Source: JBKPNZ01 sp046732895
Lineage (GTDB): Bacteria; Actinomycetota; Thermoleophilia; Solirubrobacterales; 70-9
Direction of reading: 5' to 3'
DNA length: 28,514 bases
Assembly: GCA_046732895.1 (NCBI GenBank)
Contig: JBKPNZ010000050.1
Span: 1 to 28,514 of the forward strand
The position numbers and the translations under genes are program-made. Positions 1 to 7,266 of this stretch are shown piece after piece (position 1 is the stretch's first letter; the number at the start of each line of letters is the position of its first letter). The notes under the pieces were generated by a model. The model had not been told where the DNA came from. It ran no database searches and worked only from the letters and a program-made list of their open reading frames with translations.

Positions 1-17
1 TGGCTGGACCTTCGAGT

Positions 18-60
18 GCCGCTTTGGACGAAAAGCGGCTAAGCCGCTTTGCATGGAAAG
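18..60. repeat. Nested inverted repeats plus one copy of a ~25-bp direct repeat
   Basis: GCCGCTTT (18-25), AAAGCGGC (32-39) and GCCGCTTT (43-50) give two alternative perfect 8-bp hairpins, one with a 3-nt loop. The segment 34-60 recurs imperfectly at 1171-1196; both copies contain CGCTTTGCATGG. The copies flank the RTX gene block, and the right copy lies at the broken end of an acyl-CoA dehydrogenase remnant. It could be a terminator for the minus-strand RTX gene or a small repeat or recombination scar. The sequence does not decide. Confidence 0.45.
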
Positions 61-134
61 CGAAACGATCCGAGGCTCCTCCTTCTCGTCCAAAGCGACT
101 ATCTCTCGGATGCGGAACGGGGCCGCAGCCGTCG

Positions 135-803
135 CTAGACCTCGCAGTTCGCGACCAGGTCGATGTCGGTCTCGCAGGTGTCGTTGCCCTGACCGCCGTT
201 GATCTCGTCGGTGGCACCGTCGATCGCGTGGATCACGTCGTTGTCATCGCCGCCGCTGATCCCGTCGGGATCGTTACCGCCGTCGAGCTCGTCCTTCCCC
301 GCCCCACCCCTCAGGATGTCCTCACCCGAGCCACCCGGAATGGTGTCGGGCCCCCGTCCGCCCGTGATGGAATCGTCTCCTCCGGCCGCCTCCATGGAGT
401 CGCTCCCCTTCCCCATCTCGATTCGATCGTCGCCTCCGCCCGGATCGCTCCCATCGTCCCCCGGTCCGAGGATGAACACGTCGCGGCGGTCATCGCCCCC
501 GCCGCTTAGCAGGTCATCACCGGGGCAGGACTTGACCCAGTCGGGGCCATCCCCGGTGGAGACGTTGTCGTTCCCACCGCCGCTGCAGATCCGGTCGCGG
601 CCGCTCTTGGCGTCGATCTGATCCTTGCCAGCGCCGGTCACGATGACGTCGTCCCCGTCGGTTCCGCTGACGTTAACGCCGCCGTCGCCGCGAACGATCG
701 TCGCATGCTCGCCGAAGCAGGTCTGGGCCGATTGCCGGGCCGCGGCCATCACCGCCCAACCGCCGGCAATGACAACCGTCGCCAGGATCATCGCTACTGC
801 CAT
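135..803 (-). CDS. Secreted RTX-like (hemolysin-type calcium-binding repeat) protein
   Basis: About 222 residues from the ATG at 803. An Arg followed by a hydrophobic segment (MILATVVIAGGWAVMAA) forms a signal peptide or N-terminal anchor. The rest is a run of about ten degenerate Gly/Asp-rich nonapeptides (GGxGxDxxx type, such as GGAGKDELDG and GGQGNDT). These fold as a calcium-binding parallel beta-roll outside the cell. Four or more Cys residues and the tail DTCETDIDLVANCEV suggest disulfide bonds, common in actinobacterial versions. An upstream ATG at 911 would add 36 basic residues that look unlike a leader, so 803 is preferred, though its ribosome site is weak. No catalytic domain and no type I secretion partner is seen. 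Function beyond Ca2+ binding is unknown. Confidence 0.8.
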   Translation of the reverse strand: MAVAMILATVVIAGGWAVMAAARQSAQTCFGEHATIVRGDGGVNVSGTDGDDVIVTGAGKDQIDAKSGRDRICSGGGNDNVSTGDGPDWVKSCPGDDLLSGGGDDRRDVFILGPGDDGSDPGGGDDRIEMGKGSDSMEAAGGDDSITGGRGPDTIPGGSGEDILRGGAGKDELDGGNDPDGISGGDDNDVIHAIDGATDEINGGQGNDTCETDIDLVANCEV

Positions 804-879
804 GCGCCTGCCAGTCACGGGAGTGATCCTATGGAGATCTGCATTCCGTTTCAGACGCCTCACTTCTCGTCCCGAGCGA

Positions 880-1089
880 CTACCAGTCAGGCAGCTCGGC
901 AGCCCATTCATCTAGCGAGTCTTTGCCACCTGCGCTCATCAGGAACTGGGCGGTCTGCTTGACGCACGGCCCACAGATGGCCCCGGCCTGGAAGATGGTC
1001 CATCGGCGGTGGGGCTGCTGCTCGAGGATCGCCCTGCCTTCCGCTGGTGGATACCCGAATCCCAATTCGGTCCGCGGAAGGAGTGGCAC
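880..1089 (-). CDS. Small hypothetical protein (69 aa), uncertain
   Basis: Reads from a GTG at 1089 to a TAG at 880. The C-terminal half is coding-like: mostly G/C-ending codons, balanced composition, and a CGPC pair reminiscent of a metal or redox site (residues about 40-43). No family is recognised. It overlaps the alternative long start of the RTX gene but not the preferred start at 803. No clear ribosome site is present. It may be a remnant, since it sits between two copies of a short repeat and next to a pseudogene. Confidence 0.3.
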   Translation of the reverse strand: MPLLPRTELGFGYPPAEGRAILEQQPHRRWTIFQAGAICGPCVKQTAQFLMSAGGKDSLDEWAAELPDW

Positions 1090-1170
1090 GCTTCGACCCT
1101 AAAACCTCGAGGCCGGCATCGCAAGCGGGAGCGGCAGTTCGTGGGCCGCGCGGAGACCAGTCGGGCGAGA

Positions 1171-1196
1171 GGCGGCTATCCGCTTTGCATGGGAAG
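1171..1196. repeat. Second copy of the ~25-bp repeat at 34-60
   Basis: GCGGCTATCCGCTTTGCATG at 1172-1191 matches the copy at 35-55 apart from small changes in the centre of the palindrome. It coincides with the point where homology of the acyl-CoA dehydrogenase remnant stops, which suggests rearrangement at this site. Confidence 0.4.
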
Positions 1197-1420
1197 TGCC
1201 TCCTCGATCAGCACGCCGTCGATTGAAGACGCGCCAGCCCCTCCGTATTCGATCGGGATCTGGGATTCATGAGCCCCACCTCCCAGGCCTTTTCGATGGT
1301 CGGCTGCGGCCAGGTGCATCGCGGTCGTCTAAGCCACCGGGCGGGTCTCCTTCTCGCGAAGCGGTGCGCCAACCCCCGCAGGGCTTTCTGCTCGTCGGTG
1401 AGTGAGAAGTCGATCACCAT
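1176..1420 (-). pseudogene. Acyl-CoA dehydrogenase N-terminal remnant (frameshifted, truncated)
   Basis: The first 22 residues (beginning MVIDFSLTDEQKAL) are a typical acyl-CoA dehydrogenase N-terminus. The homology then moves between frames. One frame gives EKETRPVA after the RFA motif, the first frame resumes with PTIEKAWEVGLMNP, and another gives IPIEYGGAGASSIDGVLIEE before stopping at 1176. All are in the order expected for this FAD enzyme of beta-oxidation, so the gene decayed by at least two indels and lost all of its C-terminal ~300 residues. The start overlaps the stop of the USP-like gene (GTGA inside ATGGTGA), so it was once the next gene in that operon. Not expected to be functional. 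Confidence 0.8.
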
Positions 1421-1917
1421 GGCTCCGCCGCTGCTGTTTCAGGGCCGACGACGTGCCCTTGGGGATCGATCACGTAGGCGGTCACCGGCAGGCCGAAGCG
1501 CTCCCGGACGTGGTCGATGAGCCCCTGCTCCTGCCAGTTGGCATGGTCGGCGCTGAGCAGCCCGATCACAATGTGATCTGGCTGAAAATCTGCGACGGCG
1601 TCGTCGAAGGCGACCAGTACCGTGTCATCGCCGGCCCTGCCCCTGACGTGGGCCCCGATCGTGCGCATGTGCCTAAGCACCGTGTCGAGGCGCTCGTCGG
1701 CGCGGTGGCGAGGCTGATCGACGTCGTCTGCCAGCCAGGCAAGGCGCCCGGGGAGGCTGGGTGTGACCACGTAGACCTCAGCGGCTTCAGCGAGGAGGGC
1801 GCGTATGCGAGTCGGCAGTTCACGGGTGTCAGCGACCGCGGAGTCGGCGACTACGAGCAGTCGCTGAATCGGCGGGTTGGCATCCCGCGTCCGATGTGTG
1901 CTCGAGGCCGGAGTCAT
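1414..1917 (-). CDS. USP-like protein, paralog of the gene at 7922
   Basis: A 167-residue protein with an alpha/beta pattern like the universal stress protein fold: strand RLLVVADS, strand EVYVVTPS, helix RADERLDTVLRHM, strand DHIVIGLL, and the end LPVTAYVID. The nucleotide-binding G-2x-G-9x-G(S/T) signature of ATP-binding USPs is absent. It is clearly homologous to the 139-aa protein at 7922-8341, sharing RADERL, VAFxDA, FxPDH and WQExGLxDxxxERF. The ATG at 1917 follows a GGGGGG run at good distance and is preferred over the ORF start at 2013. An OsmC-like gene lies upstream and a decayed acyl-CoA dehydrogenase downstream. Likely a cytosolic stress protein; the exact role is unknown. Confidence 0.75.
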   Translation of the reverse strand: MTPASSTHRTRDANPPIQRLLVVADSAVADTRELPTRIRALLAEAAEVYVVTPSLPGRLAWLADDVDQPRHRADERLDTVLRHMRTIGAHVRGRAGDDTVLVAFDDAVADFQPDHIVIGLLSADHANWQEQGLIDHVRERFGLPVTAYVIDPQGHVVGPETAAAEPW

Positions 1918-2041
1918 CGGCCCCCCAGCGCCACTGCATTCGTGCCCATGCCTAGGTAGCGCCGGTCGGAGGCGTGTTCTTACCACGTCGGCCCTCTGAC
2001 TTGGGTCGGCCACGATCCCTGGATTCCGACACCTGGCCGCG

Positions 2042-2533
2042 TCATGCGTTCCGTGCGAGGTGGACTTCGATGCTGATCGTCACTGCGGTGCTCAGCGCAT
2101 GCGAGATCGGACATTGCGCAAGAGCTGTATCGGCGGATGCCGCGAACGCCGCGGCGTCAAGACCAGTTCCGCGTCCAGCGACCCGGAGTCGTAGTCCAAC
2201 GACCGTACGCCTGGCTCCCTCCTCCTGGATTTGACAAATTGCGTCCACTGCCAGCTCACTGGCGGGCGTGCCGCGACGGACGAGCACATCCGCGAGGGTT
2301 ACGACGAACGAGGCGGCCTGCGCGGCGGCCAGCAGCTCGCCAGGGGTTGTATCGGACTCATTCGGATCGCGATCGCCGTTCACAAGCGAAAGCGGCAGCG
2401 CGGAAAACGCACGGCTCTCGCCGCGCAGGCGACCGCGCCCTCCTTTCCCGTGATCGGTCCAAAGGACGTGAGCGTGGCGCTCGATACTTGTCGCTCGACC
2501 ATCTGGCCGCTGTCTTGCCCGCACCTCAGGCAT
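2042..2533 (-). CDS. OsmC/Ohr-family protein lacking the first catalytic cysteine
   Basis: A 163-residue OsmC-fold protein. It has the N-terminal HAHVLWTDHGKGG strand pair, the TTPGELLAAAQAA helix, and the C-terminal CPISHALSTAVTISIEVHL segment. OsmC/Ohr proteins reduce organic hydroperoxides with two cysteines. Here the second is present (Cys141 in AQCPISHAL), but the first, normally in an AACF context, is Ser75 (QAASFVV). Cys100 lies elsewhere and could only substitute if the fold allowed. The ATG overlaps the end of the DUF488 gene by 8 bp, so the two are translationally coupled. The second OsmC in the window (13748-14281) keeps both cysteines. Family is confident; peroxidase activity is doubtful. 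Confidence 0.85.
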   Translation of the reverse strand: MPEVRARQRPDGRATSIERHAHVLWTDHGKGGRGRLRGESRAFSALPLSLVNGDRDPNESDTTPGELLAAAQAASFVVTLADVLVRRGTPASELAVDAICQIQEEGARRTVVGLRLRVAGRGTGLDAAAFAASADTALAQCPISHALSTAVTISIEVHLARNA

Positions 2534-2879
2534 CGCGCAGGAGTTCGGCGAGCACGACGGCGTTGTTGTGCTCGCGGTCGCGGGCGGCGTAGAGGATTGT
2601 CAGCCGGCTTCGCGCTGAATGACGGCGAAGCTCGTCCAGGCGTTCGGATTGGGCGGCTAGCTCGTCACGGTAGCGAAGCCGAAACTCCGCGAACCGGTCG
2701 GGGACATGGTCGAACCACTTGCGCAGCTCCTCGCTCGGAGCCAGGTCGCGCGCCCACTCGTCGAGCCGAGCGCGTTCGTGCGAGACGCCGCGCGGCCACA
2801 CGTGATCGATGAGAACGCGGTAGCCGTCACCGCGGTCCGGCGGGTCATAGATCCTCTTGGCATGCGCAACGATCGCCAT
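2526..2879 (-). CDS. DUF488 family protein
   Basis: A 117-residue protein matching the short DUF488 family: AKRIYDPPDRGDGYRVLIDHVWPRG at the start, LAPSEELRKWFDHVPDRFAEF in the middle, and LTILYAARDREHNNAVVL near the end. Family members are small cytosolic proteins of unknown biochemical function, often beside stress or redox genes. Length is normal for the family. It is the first gene of a two-gene unit with the OsmC-like gene, and their ends overlap by 8 bp. The leader 2880-2998 shows no clear operator. Confidence 0.88.
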   Translation of the reverse strand: MAIVAHAKRIYDPPDRGDGYRVLIDHVWPRGVSHERARLDEWARDLAPSEELRKWFDHVPDRFAEFRLRYRDELAAQSERLDELRRHSARSRLTILYAARDREHNNAVVLAELLRDA

Positions 2880-2998
2880 CGCCGCTTACTCCTCTCGGTG
2901 GCGTGGGCTCGACTAGGTATGCGCCGCTCCGAGCGCCGGTCTTACCCTGCGGAGCGTCGAGTCGCATCTGGCACGCTGAGAGGTCAGCTGCTGTGGGT

Positions 2999-3481
2999 TC
3001 AGCCTGCCACTGAGATGAAGCCCCCGACGATCGCGCCGTAGGCGATGTGGGCCAGGAGTGTCACGAGCGGCGTTCGCTGACCGTAGTTGAGCATCATGAA
3101 CCCGGGCGCTTCGAGCAGTGGTTCCTCGGCGGCGGAGCTCATCGAGGTCCCCATCCGCGGGTGGACAACCGGAAGCAGCACGCTGACCAGTGCGCTGCCG
3201 GCGAATAGGCCGTGCAGGAGGCCGAACAGAGCTCCGAGGGCCCAGCCGCTCTGGCCGATCGCGACGAAGACACCGTAGTAGACAAAGGCGAAACCCTGAC
3301 CGATGACGAAGTGAAGGACGTAGCCGAGCGCCTTAGCTCGGGTGCGTTCGACCGACAGGGCTGTGCCCAGCAGGAACGGCAGATCCATCCGTGTCAGGCC
3401 GAGCTCGCTAGCGGTTCGCAAGGTCGTGGTCAATACCACGGTGCCGACGAAGCCGCCCGCGACGGCGCCCCACGCGTTCAT
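2999..3481 (-). CDS. Four-helix integral membrane protein, DUF6789-like
   Basis: A 160-residue protein with about four hydrophobic helices: residues ~5-25, ~50-75 (YVLHFVIGQGFAFVYYGVF), ~80-105 and ~138-158. The order (WGAVAGGFVGTVVLTTTLR, then a PFLLGTALS segment, then LGYVLHFVIG) resembles the small membrane family DUF6789; this is from memory of the pattern, not a search. Its ATG overlaps the stop of the GH15 gene (ATGA), making it the last gene of the 6149-2999 operon. Likely in the cytoplasmic membrane; function unknown. Confidence 0.7.
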   Translation of the reverse strand: MNAWGAVAGGFVGTVVLTTTLRTASELGLTRMDLPFLLGTALSVERTRAKALGYVLHFVIGQGFAFVYYGVFVAIGQSGWALGALFGLLHGLFAGSALVSVLLPVVHPRMGTSMSSAAEEPLLEAPGFMMLNYGQRTPLVTLLAHIAYGAIVGGFISVAG

Positions 3482-5268
3482 GTACCGCCTGCTCGGTCCA
3501 GCGAGACCGCAGCGTTGATCAAGCTCAGGTGGACCAGGCCCTGTGGCGTGTTCCCGAGAAAGGCGCTGGTCTCGGAATCCACCTGTTCCGCGTAGAGGCC
3601 GACGTCATTAGCCAGAGCGATGAGCTCCTCCATCGTCTCGGCCGCTTCGCCGACGCGTCCCGCCCGCGCCAAGGCATCGACCAAGAAGAACGAGCAGCAC
3701 AGGAAGGTCCCCTCGCCGCCTCGCAGACCGTCCTCGCCGCTGTAGCGATAGAGCAACGAGCCACGGCCCAGCTCGCGCCGCAGGGCATCGATCGTCGCGG
3801 TCATGTGCGGGTCATGGACGGCGGGGTAGTTCATCAACGCACCGAGTAGCACGCTTGCGTCCAGCTCGCGGCTCTCGGCCGAGCGCACGTAGGTGCCCAG
3901 ATCATCTGCCCAGCAGCGGGTCTCGACGAACTCCTCAATACGGCCCGCCTCGGCGCGCCATTTGGCGGCGCGTTGTCGCGGGAGCCAATTCGCGTCGGCC
4001 ATTCGTATGGCACGGTCCAGGGCCACCCAGCACATCATCTTGGAGTGGGTGAAGTGACGAGGCTCGCTGCGGACCTCCCAAATACCGTTGTCCGGCTCAC
4101 GCCACACTTCACACACGAGATCTGCGGTCTCGGCCAGGCGATGGCCCGTCTCGCGATCGACTCCCCCGGTGGCTCTGCTGTAGAGCCACGCGGTCTGCAT
4201 CAGATCGCCGTAGATGTCGAGCTGCCGCTGCTCCACAGCCCCATTGCCCACGCGAACTGGCTTCGAGTCGCGGTAGCCAGAGAGGGCGAGCGAGGTCTCC
4301 GGCGCCTTGACACCGCCATCGAGGCGGTAGAGGACCCGCAGGTGCGGATGGGTCAGCTGCGAGGCATGGAGCAGCCACCAGAAGAACGCGTCGCCCTCCC
4401 TCGGACAGCCCAGCTGCATCAGCGCGTCCAGCGTGAACGCCGAGTCACGAACCCAGCAGAAGCGGTAGTCCCAGTTGCGCTCGCCGCCAATCTGCTCGGG
4501 GAGCGAAGCCGTGGGCGCCGCGGCAATTGCACCCGAGGGCGCATGGATGAGCAGCTTGAGCGCCAACGCGCTCCGAATCACAGCTTGTTGCCACAACCCT
4601 GAGTAGGTTCGGTGAGCCGCCCAGTCGCGCCAGAAGGCGATCGTCGAGTCCAGGCGGGATTCGACTCCGGCGCGCGATGGAAGTACCAGTGGCTCTTGGT
4701 GGGCGCCACTGAGGACGAGGAGGGCCGCGTCGCCCTGCCTTGAGATGAACTCGCCACCGATCGAGCTGGAGTCGATTGCGGGCTCACCGGCGGCCCACGT
4801 AGATACGGCGAGGGCCTGCCGACCGTCGGTTGCGACCGGCGTCGCGCCCCGGCGTCCCAGCCTTGGGGTGCGGCTTCCATAGGCGAAGCGGGGCTCGACC
4901 CGCCAATGCATCGGGACGCGCCCAGAAAGCCCCTCCACGCGCCGAGCGAGTTCGCGTTCAGGCGCCAATCCTTTGCTCGGCAAGAGCATCGCGTCGGTCA
5001 CGCGGACCGCGCCTTCCTGGGCGACGAATGTCGTCTCCAGGACGTTGGTCTCGGGGACGTAGCGGCGCTCCGCCGTGAAACGACCCGAAGGAGCGAGCAG
5101 AAAGCTCCCACCGCGCTCGGCGTCGAGCACGGCAGCGAAGACGCTGGGGGAGTCGAGATCCGGCAGGCACAGCCAGTCGATCGAGCCATCACGGGCGACG
5201 AGCGCGACGGTCCGCCCATCGCCGATTGCGGCGTAGTCACGAAGAGGTGCGTAGCCGGCGCTGCGCAC
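3478..5268 (-). CDS. Glycoside hydrolase family 15 protein (glucoamylase/trehalase type)
   Basis: A 596-residue full-length GH15 protein of the bacterial type. It has an N-terminal domain (PLRDYAAIGDGRTVALVARDGSIDWLCLP) and an (alpha/alpha)6 barrel beginning near residue 225. GGERNWDYRFCWVRDSAF at ~261-278 is the substrate-binding signature. By comparison with fungal glucoamylase, the likely catalytic acid is Glu398 (GIWEVR) and the base is Glu561 (YAEQVD). Members hydrolyse alpha-glucosidic bonds; several actinobacterial homologs are trehalases. No signal peptide is seen, so it probably acts on cytosolic trehalose or maltodextrins. It is third in the operon led by family X copy A. Trehalose turnover would suit a stress role, but substrate cannot be read from sequence. 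Confidence 0.92.
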   Translation of the reverse strand: MRSAGYAPLRDYAAIGDGRTVALVARDGSIDWLCLPDLDSPSVFAAVLDAERGGSFLLAPSGRFTAERRYVPETNVLETTFVAQEGAVRVTDAMLLPSKGLAPERELARRVEGLSGRVPMHWRVEPRFAYGSRTPRLGRRGATPVATDGRQALAVSTWAAGEPAIDSSSIGGEFISRQGDAALLVLSGAHQEPLVLPSRAGVESRLDSTIAFWRDWAAHRTYSGLWQQAVIRSALALKLLIHAPSGAIAAAPTASLPEQIGGERNWDYRFCWVRDSAFTLDALMQLGCPREGDAFFWWLLHASQLTHPHLRVLYRLDGGVKAPETSLALSGYRDSKPVRVGNGAVEQRQLDIYGDLMQTAWLYSRATGGVDRETGHRLAETADLVCEVWREPDNGIWEVRSEPRHFTHSKMMCWVALDRAIRMADANWLPRQRAAKWRAEAGRIEEFVETRCWADDLGTYVRSAESRELDASVLLGALMNYPAVHDPHMTATIDALRRELGRGSLLYRYSGEDGLRGGEGTFLCCSFFLVDALARAGRVGEAAETMEELIALANDVGLYAEQVDSETSAFLGNTPQGLVHLSLINAAVSLDRAGGT

Positions 5269-5290
5269 GACCCCAGCCTAGGTGAGTACC

Positions 5291-5683
5291 TCAAACGCCC
5301 GCGGAGGCGGGCTGGCGGGAGATCGATGGAGAGGGCCATCCGGCCGACCCCGGCGGAGCAAGCAGCGTCGGTTGGAAGCCGAGACGGCGCAAATCCTTAA
5401 GCACTGCCTCCAGACGGTCCGAACCAAACAGGCCTTGATCCTCGGGGAGGTCAAACTCGATCAGCCATCCGATCCCGATCTCGGTCGTAGGGAGCCCCTG
5501 GGTTAGGCGCGATAGCCGGATCGTGCCCTGTGGTGAGAAGCGGCGAAGTTCCTTGAGTTCCTCCTCGAGCCAGTGCTCGAGTTCCTCACTCGCGACCGGG
5601 ACCCGGGGAAGGCAGCGGATCGCGAACTGGGCCGTCGCGACCTGACGCGCGCTCGGGCGCGCCAGCTCGCCACCGTTACGCAT
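5291..5683 (-). CDS. Hypothetical protein (130 aa) in the family X/GH15 operon
   Basis: Start chosen at ATG 5683, which overlaps the stop of copy A by 8 bp (ATGCGTAA) and is therefore translationally coupled. The middle is well structured: EELEHWLEEELKELRRF, predicted as an amphipathic helix, then strands TIRLSRLTQGLP and EIGIGWLIEFDLP, then the helix SDRLEAVLKDLRRLGF. The C-terminal 20 residues are Pro/Ser-rich. No family is recognised. It lies 22 bp upstream of the GH15 gene, so the three are probably co-transcribed. A cytosolic protein of unknown role. Confidence 0.7.
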   Translation of the reverse strand: MRNGGELARPSARQVATAQFAIRCLPRVPVASEELEHWLEEELKELRRFSPQGTIRLSRLTQGLPTTEIGIGWLIEFDLPEDQGLFGSDRLEAVLKDLRRLGFQPTLLAPPGSAGWPSPSISRQPASAGV

Positions 5684-6149
5684 CGAGGGCCGACAAGCAG
5701 GCGCGCACAGCGCGTTCCAGCCTGGCTGGACTGCCATCGGTGGCTAGTGGGCCTCGGCCGTTCTCGAGCATCAGTGAGGTCATCGCCAGGCCCCTCAAGT
5801 TCGAATGCCTCTGGCCTCGGAGGCGCTTCGCGAGCTCGAACAAGAGCGTTCGGTTGGCCTGAATCTGCCGCGGCCTGAGCGGCGGGTACAGGGTCGCACC
5901 GCGATTGTCTCGGTCGGCAATCTCGACCACATGCGTGATCGCCTGGGCGAGCTCGCGGCCCCTCCCGGGTTCGGTGAGCTGCTTCGCGCGCAGGCCGAGC
6001 CCGTCGCTCTGGGCCGGATTGGCGCCGCTGGCGAGGGCGGTGTCGAGCTCGAGACTCTTCAACCAGACCCGCGCTCACAGGGCCAGGCTCCTCTGGCGCG
6101 GTCGCGAACGCGCTCGCATCCCATATGGCATGACATACCCGGAGGGCAT
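5676..6149 (-). pseudogene. Family X copy A: unknown conserved protein interrupted by an in-frame TGA
   Basis: The best start is ATG 6149, behind a strong AAAGGAG with a 6-nt spacer. Translation from it meets an in-frame TGA at 6075-6077 after 24 codons. The same frame then continues, through a possible TTG restart at 6062, into SLELDTALASGANP and a further 120 residues homologous to copies B (16046) and C (16721). The basic residues before the TGA also match the Arg-rich N-termini of B and C, so the TGA interrupts what was one gene. It may be a nonsense mutation, a sequence error, or a shortened gene restarting at TTG 6062. Shared blocks are LDxxLAxG, LRAxQL, LAxRL and GxAMxxxL. Function unknown; probably cytosolic and helical. 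It leads the operon to GH15, and a 9/10 copy of the ATGGG-N8-CCCAT motif lies 64 bp upstream. Confidence 0.7.
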
Positions 6150-6212
6150 GATCAGCTCCTTTCAGTTGAACTGGACATGCCCCAACCATGCTTTGTGTCG
6201 GGCCGTTGGTCT

Positions 6213-6230
6213 ATGGGCGAAAGCACCCAA
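6213..6230. promoter_or_regulatory. DosR-like palindrome, 9/10 match (ATGGG-N8-CCCAA)
   Basis: ATGGG at 6213-6217, an 8-bp spacer, CCCAA at 6226-6230. One base differs from the perfect motif found at 13151, 16642, 16677 and 18399. It lies 64 bp before the ATG of family X copy A, the first gene of the GH15 operon, which is the same distance as the 18399 site has to ctaD. Probable activator or repressor site; binding protein inferred to be the NarL-type regulator at 14321-14980. Confidence 0.6.
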
Positions 6231-6303
6231 GTTCGGACGCCGCCAGACTCATCCGCTCCCTAAGGGGGCCGAGCTGAGGGCACAGATACACAGAGCCACC
6301 CAT

Positions 6304-6327
6304 TGCCGGGCAGGCTCCTGCCCGGCA
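6304..6327. repeat. Perfect 10-bp inverted repeat
   Basis: TGCCGGGCAG (6304-6313), loop GCTC, CTGCCCGGCA (6318-6327). This is a very stable hairpin in the 540-bp gap between divergent operons (6150-6689). There is no T-run after it on either strand, so it is not a canonical terminator. It could be a protein-binding palindrome or a remnant of a mobile or REP-like sequence. Confidence 0.6.
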
Positions 6328-6337
6328 GGATCGAGCC

Positions 6338-6511
6338 ATGAGTCTGGCCCTCCAAAACGACTATGCCCGGCGCCTGCGCTTCGGCGGCCCGCGGCAGGCG
6401 ATGATCGCGAGTGCTGTCTTCGGCCGGTCATGTCGACTTCTCGAACCCCCCGTACGCAAGCGTCGGAAGCGGGTTCTCGGGCACGATCCCGAGCCTGGCG
6501 ACAGGATCTGA
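6338..6511 (+). CDS. Possible small protein (57 aa), uncertain
   Basis: ATG at 6338 preceded by AGGA 7 bases upstream. The first 30 codons are strongly G/C-ending (MSLALQNDYARRLRFGGPRQ), then a basic tail RKRRKRVLG. It starts 10 bp after the 6304-6327 hairpin. No homology is recognised. It lies in the gap between divergent operons, of which the rest shows only the two palindromes. It could be a remnant. Confidence 0.25.
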   Translation: MSLALQNDYARRLRFGGPRQAMIASAVFGRSCRLLEPPVRKRRKRVLGHDPEPGDRI

Positions 6512-6636
6512 TCCGGCCGAGCGCCCCTGCCGTTGGGCTTCTGCTTTTGGCGGCGCACGAGGCGCTAGCGCACATGACCTCAAACAAGAGCGTGCCTTGC
6601 CCTGGGGGCGTCGCCCGCTTCGGCCGCCGGCGCAAG

Positions 6637-6654
6637 ATGGGTGAAAAGCTCCAC
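6637..6654. promoter_or_regulatory. Weak DosR-like palindrome, 8/10 match
   Basis: ATGGG at 6637-6641, an 8-bp spacer beginning TG as in three of the perfect copies, then TCCAC at 6650-6654. It ends 36 bp before the ATG of the GreA-like gene, close to the 38 bp seen for the perfect site in front of the universal stress protein gene at 13206. It is weak by itself; position and spacing support it. Confidence 0.4.
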
Positions 6655-6689
6655 AGACAGCGGACCCGCCTGCATCCATGCTGTGAGGC

Positions 6690-7247
6690 ATGCAAGCACT
6701 GGGAACCGATACCCACTACGTCCCCGATTGGCTGACATCGCACCGCGCCGATTTGTTGACGCCACGCGCGCCGGCAATCCTAACCCGGGAGGGAGAGGGC
6801 GCCCTGCGTGCGACCCTGCGGGGCCTGCACCAACAGTTGAACGCTGAGTTCGCGGGTCGTCGCAGGGAGGTGCGGACCTTTGGTGAGACCGCCGGTAACG
6901 ACGAGTACCTGCAGACCATCGAGGAGGAGGCCGTCCTCAGATCGAGGATCGCGCGCCTTGAGGGCTTGCTGGACTCGGCCATGGTGGTCTGCGAGCCGCG
7001 CCTAACAAGCGGGGCAGCGGCAATCGGCACCACCGTCCGCGTTGAGGACCTAACGTCTGGGGAGCTCCAAGAGCTTCGACTGATCGGCGACTACGAGGAG
7101 CCCGGCGCCGATGCTGCCTCGGCCAGCTCTCCGGTCGGTCGAGCGCTTTCAACACGCCATCCCGGAGATGAGGTCGAGGTCGCGCTGCCGGATGGCAGAA
7201 GCCGATCGCTGAGAATCCTCGCAGTCGAGCCTTCGGCTCGAGGCTGA
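6690..7247 (+). CDS. GreA/GreB-family transcription factor with an altered tip
   Basis: A 185-residue protein with the GreA layout. An N-terminal coiled coil runs from AILTREGEGALRATLRGL to RSRIARLEGLLDSA (residues ~30-95). A C-terminal FKBP-like domain follows (GTTVRVEDLTSGELQELRLIG to HPGDEVEVALPDGRSRSLRILAVE). GreA enters the RNA polymerase secondary channel and stimulates cleavage of backtracked RNA using two acidic tip residues. The tip, GDLSENAEY in GreA, reads GETAGNDEY here: the first acid becomes Glu and the second becomes Gly. It might therefore bind polymerase with weak or no cleavage activity, like Gfh1-type inhibitors. It is the first gene of an operon with an ECF sigma factor, which supports a transcriptional stress role. 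Confidence 0.82.
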   Translation: MQALGTDTHYVPDWLTSHRADLLTPRAPAILTREGEGALRATLRGLHQQLNAEFAGRRREVRTFGETAGNDEYLQTIEEEAVLRSRIARLEGLLDSAMVVCEPRLTSGAAAIGTTVRVEDLTSGELQELRLIGDYEEPGADAASASSPVGRALSTRHPGDEVEVALPDGRSRSLRILAVEPSARG

Positions 7248-7266
7248 GCGGCACGGGCCGTCTCCG

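Noticed and set aside
5503..6189. 228-aa minus-strand frame over family X copy A
   Set aside because: Arg/Pro-rich product in a different frame from copy A; copy A is supported by homology to B and C.
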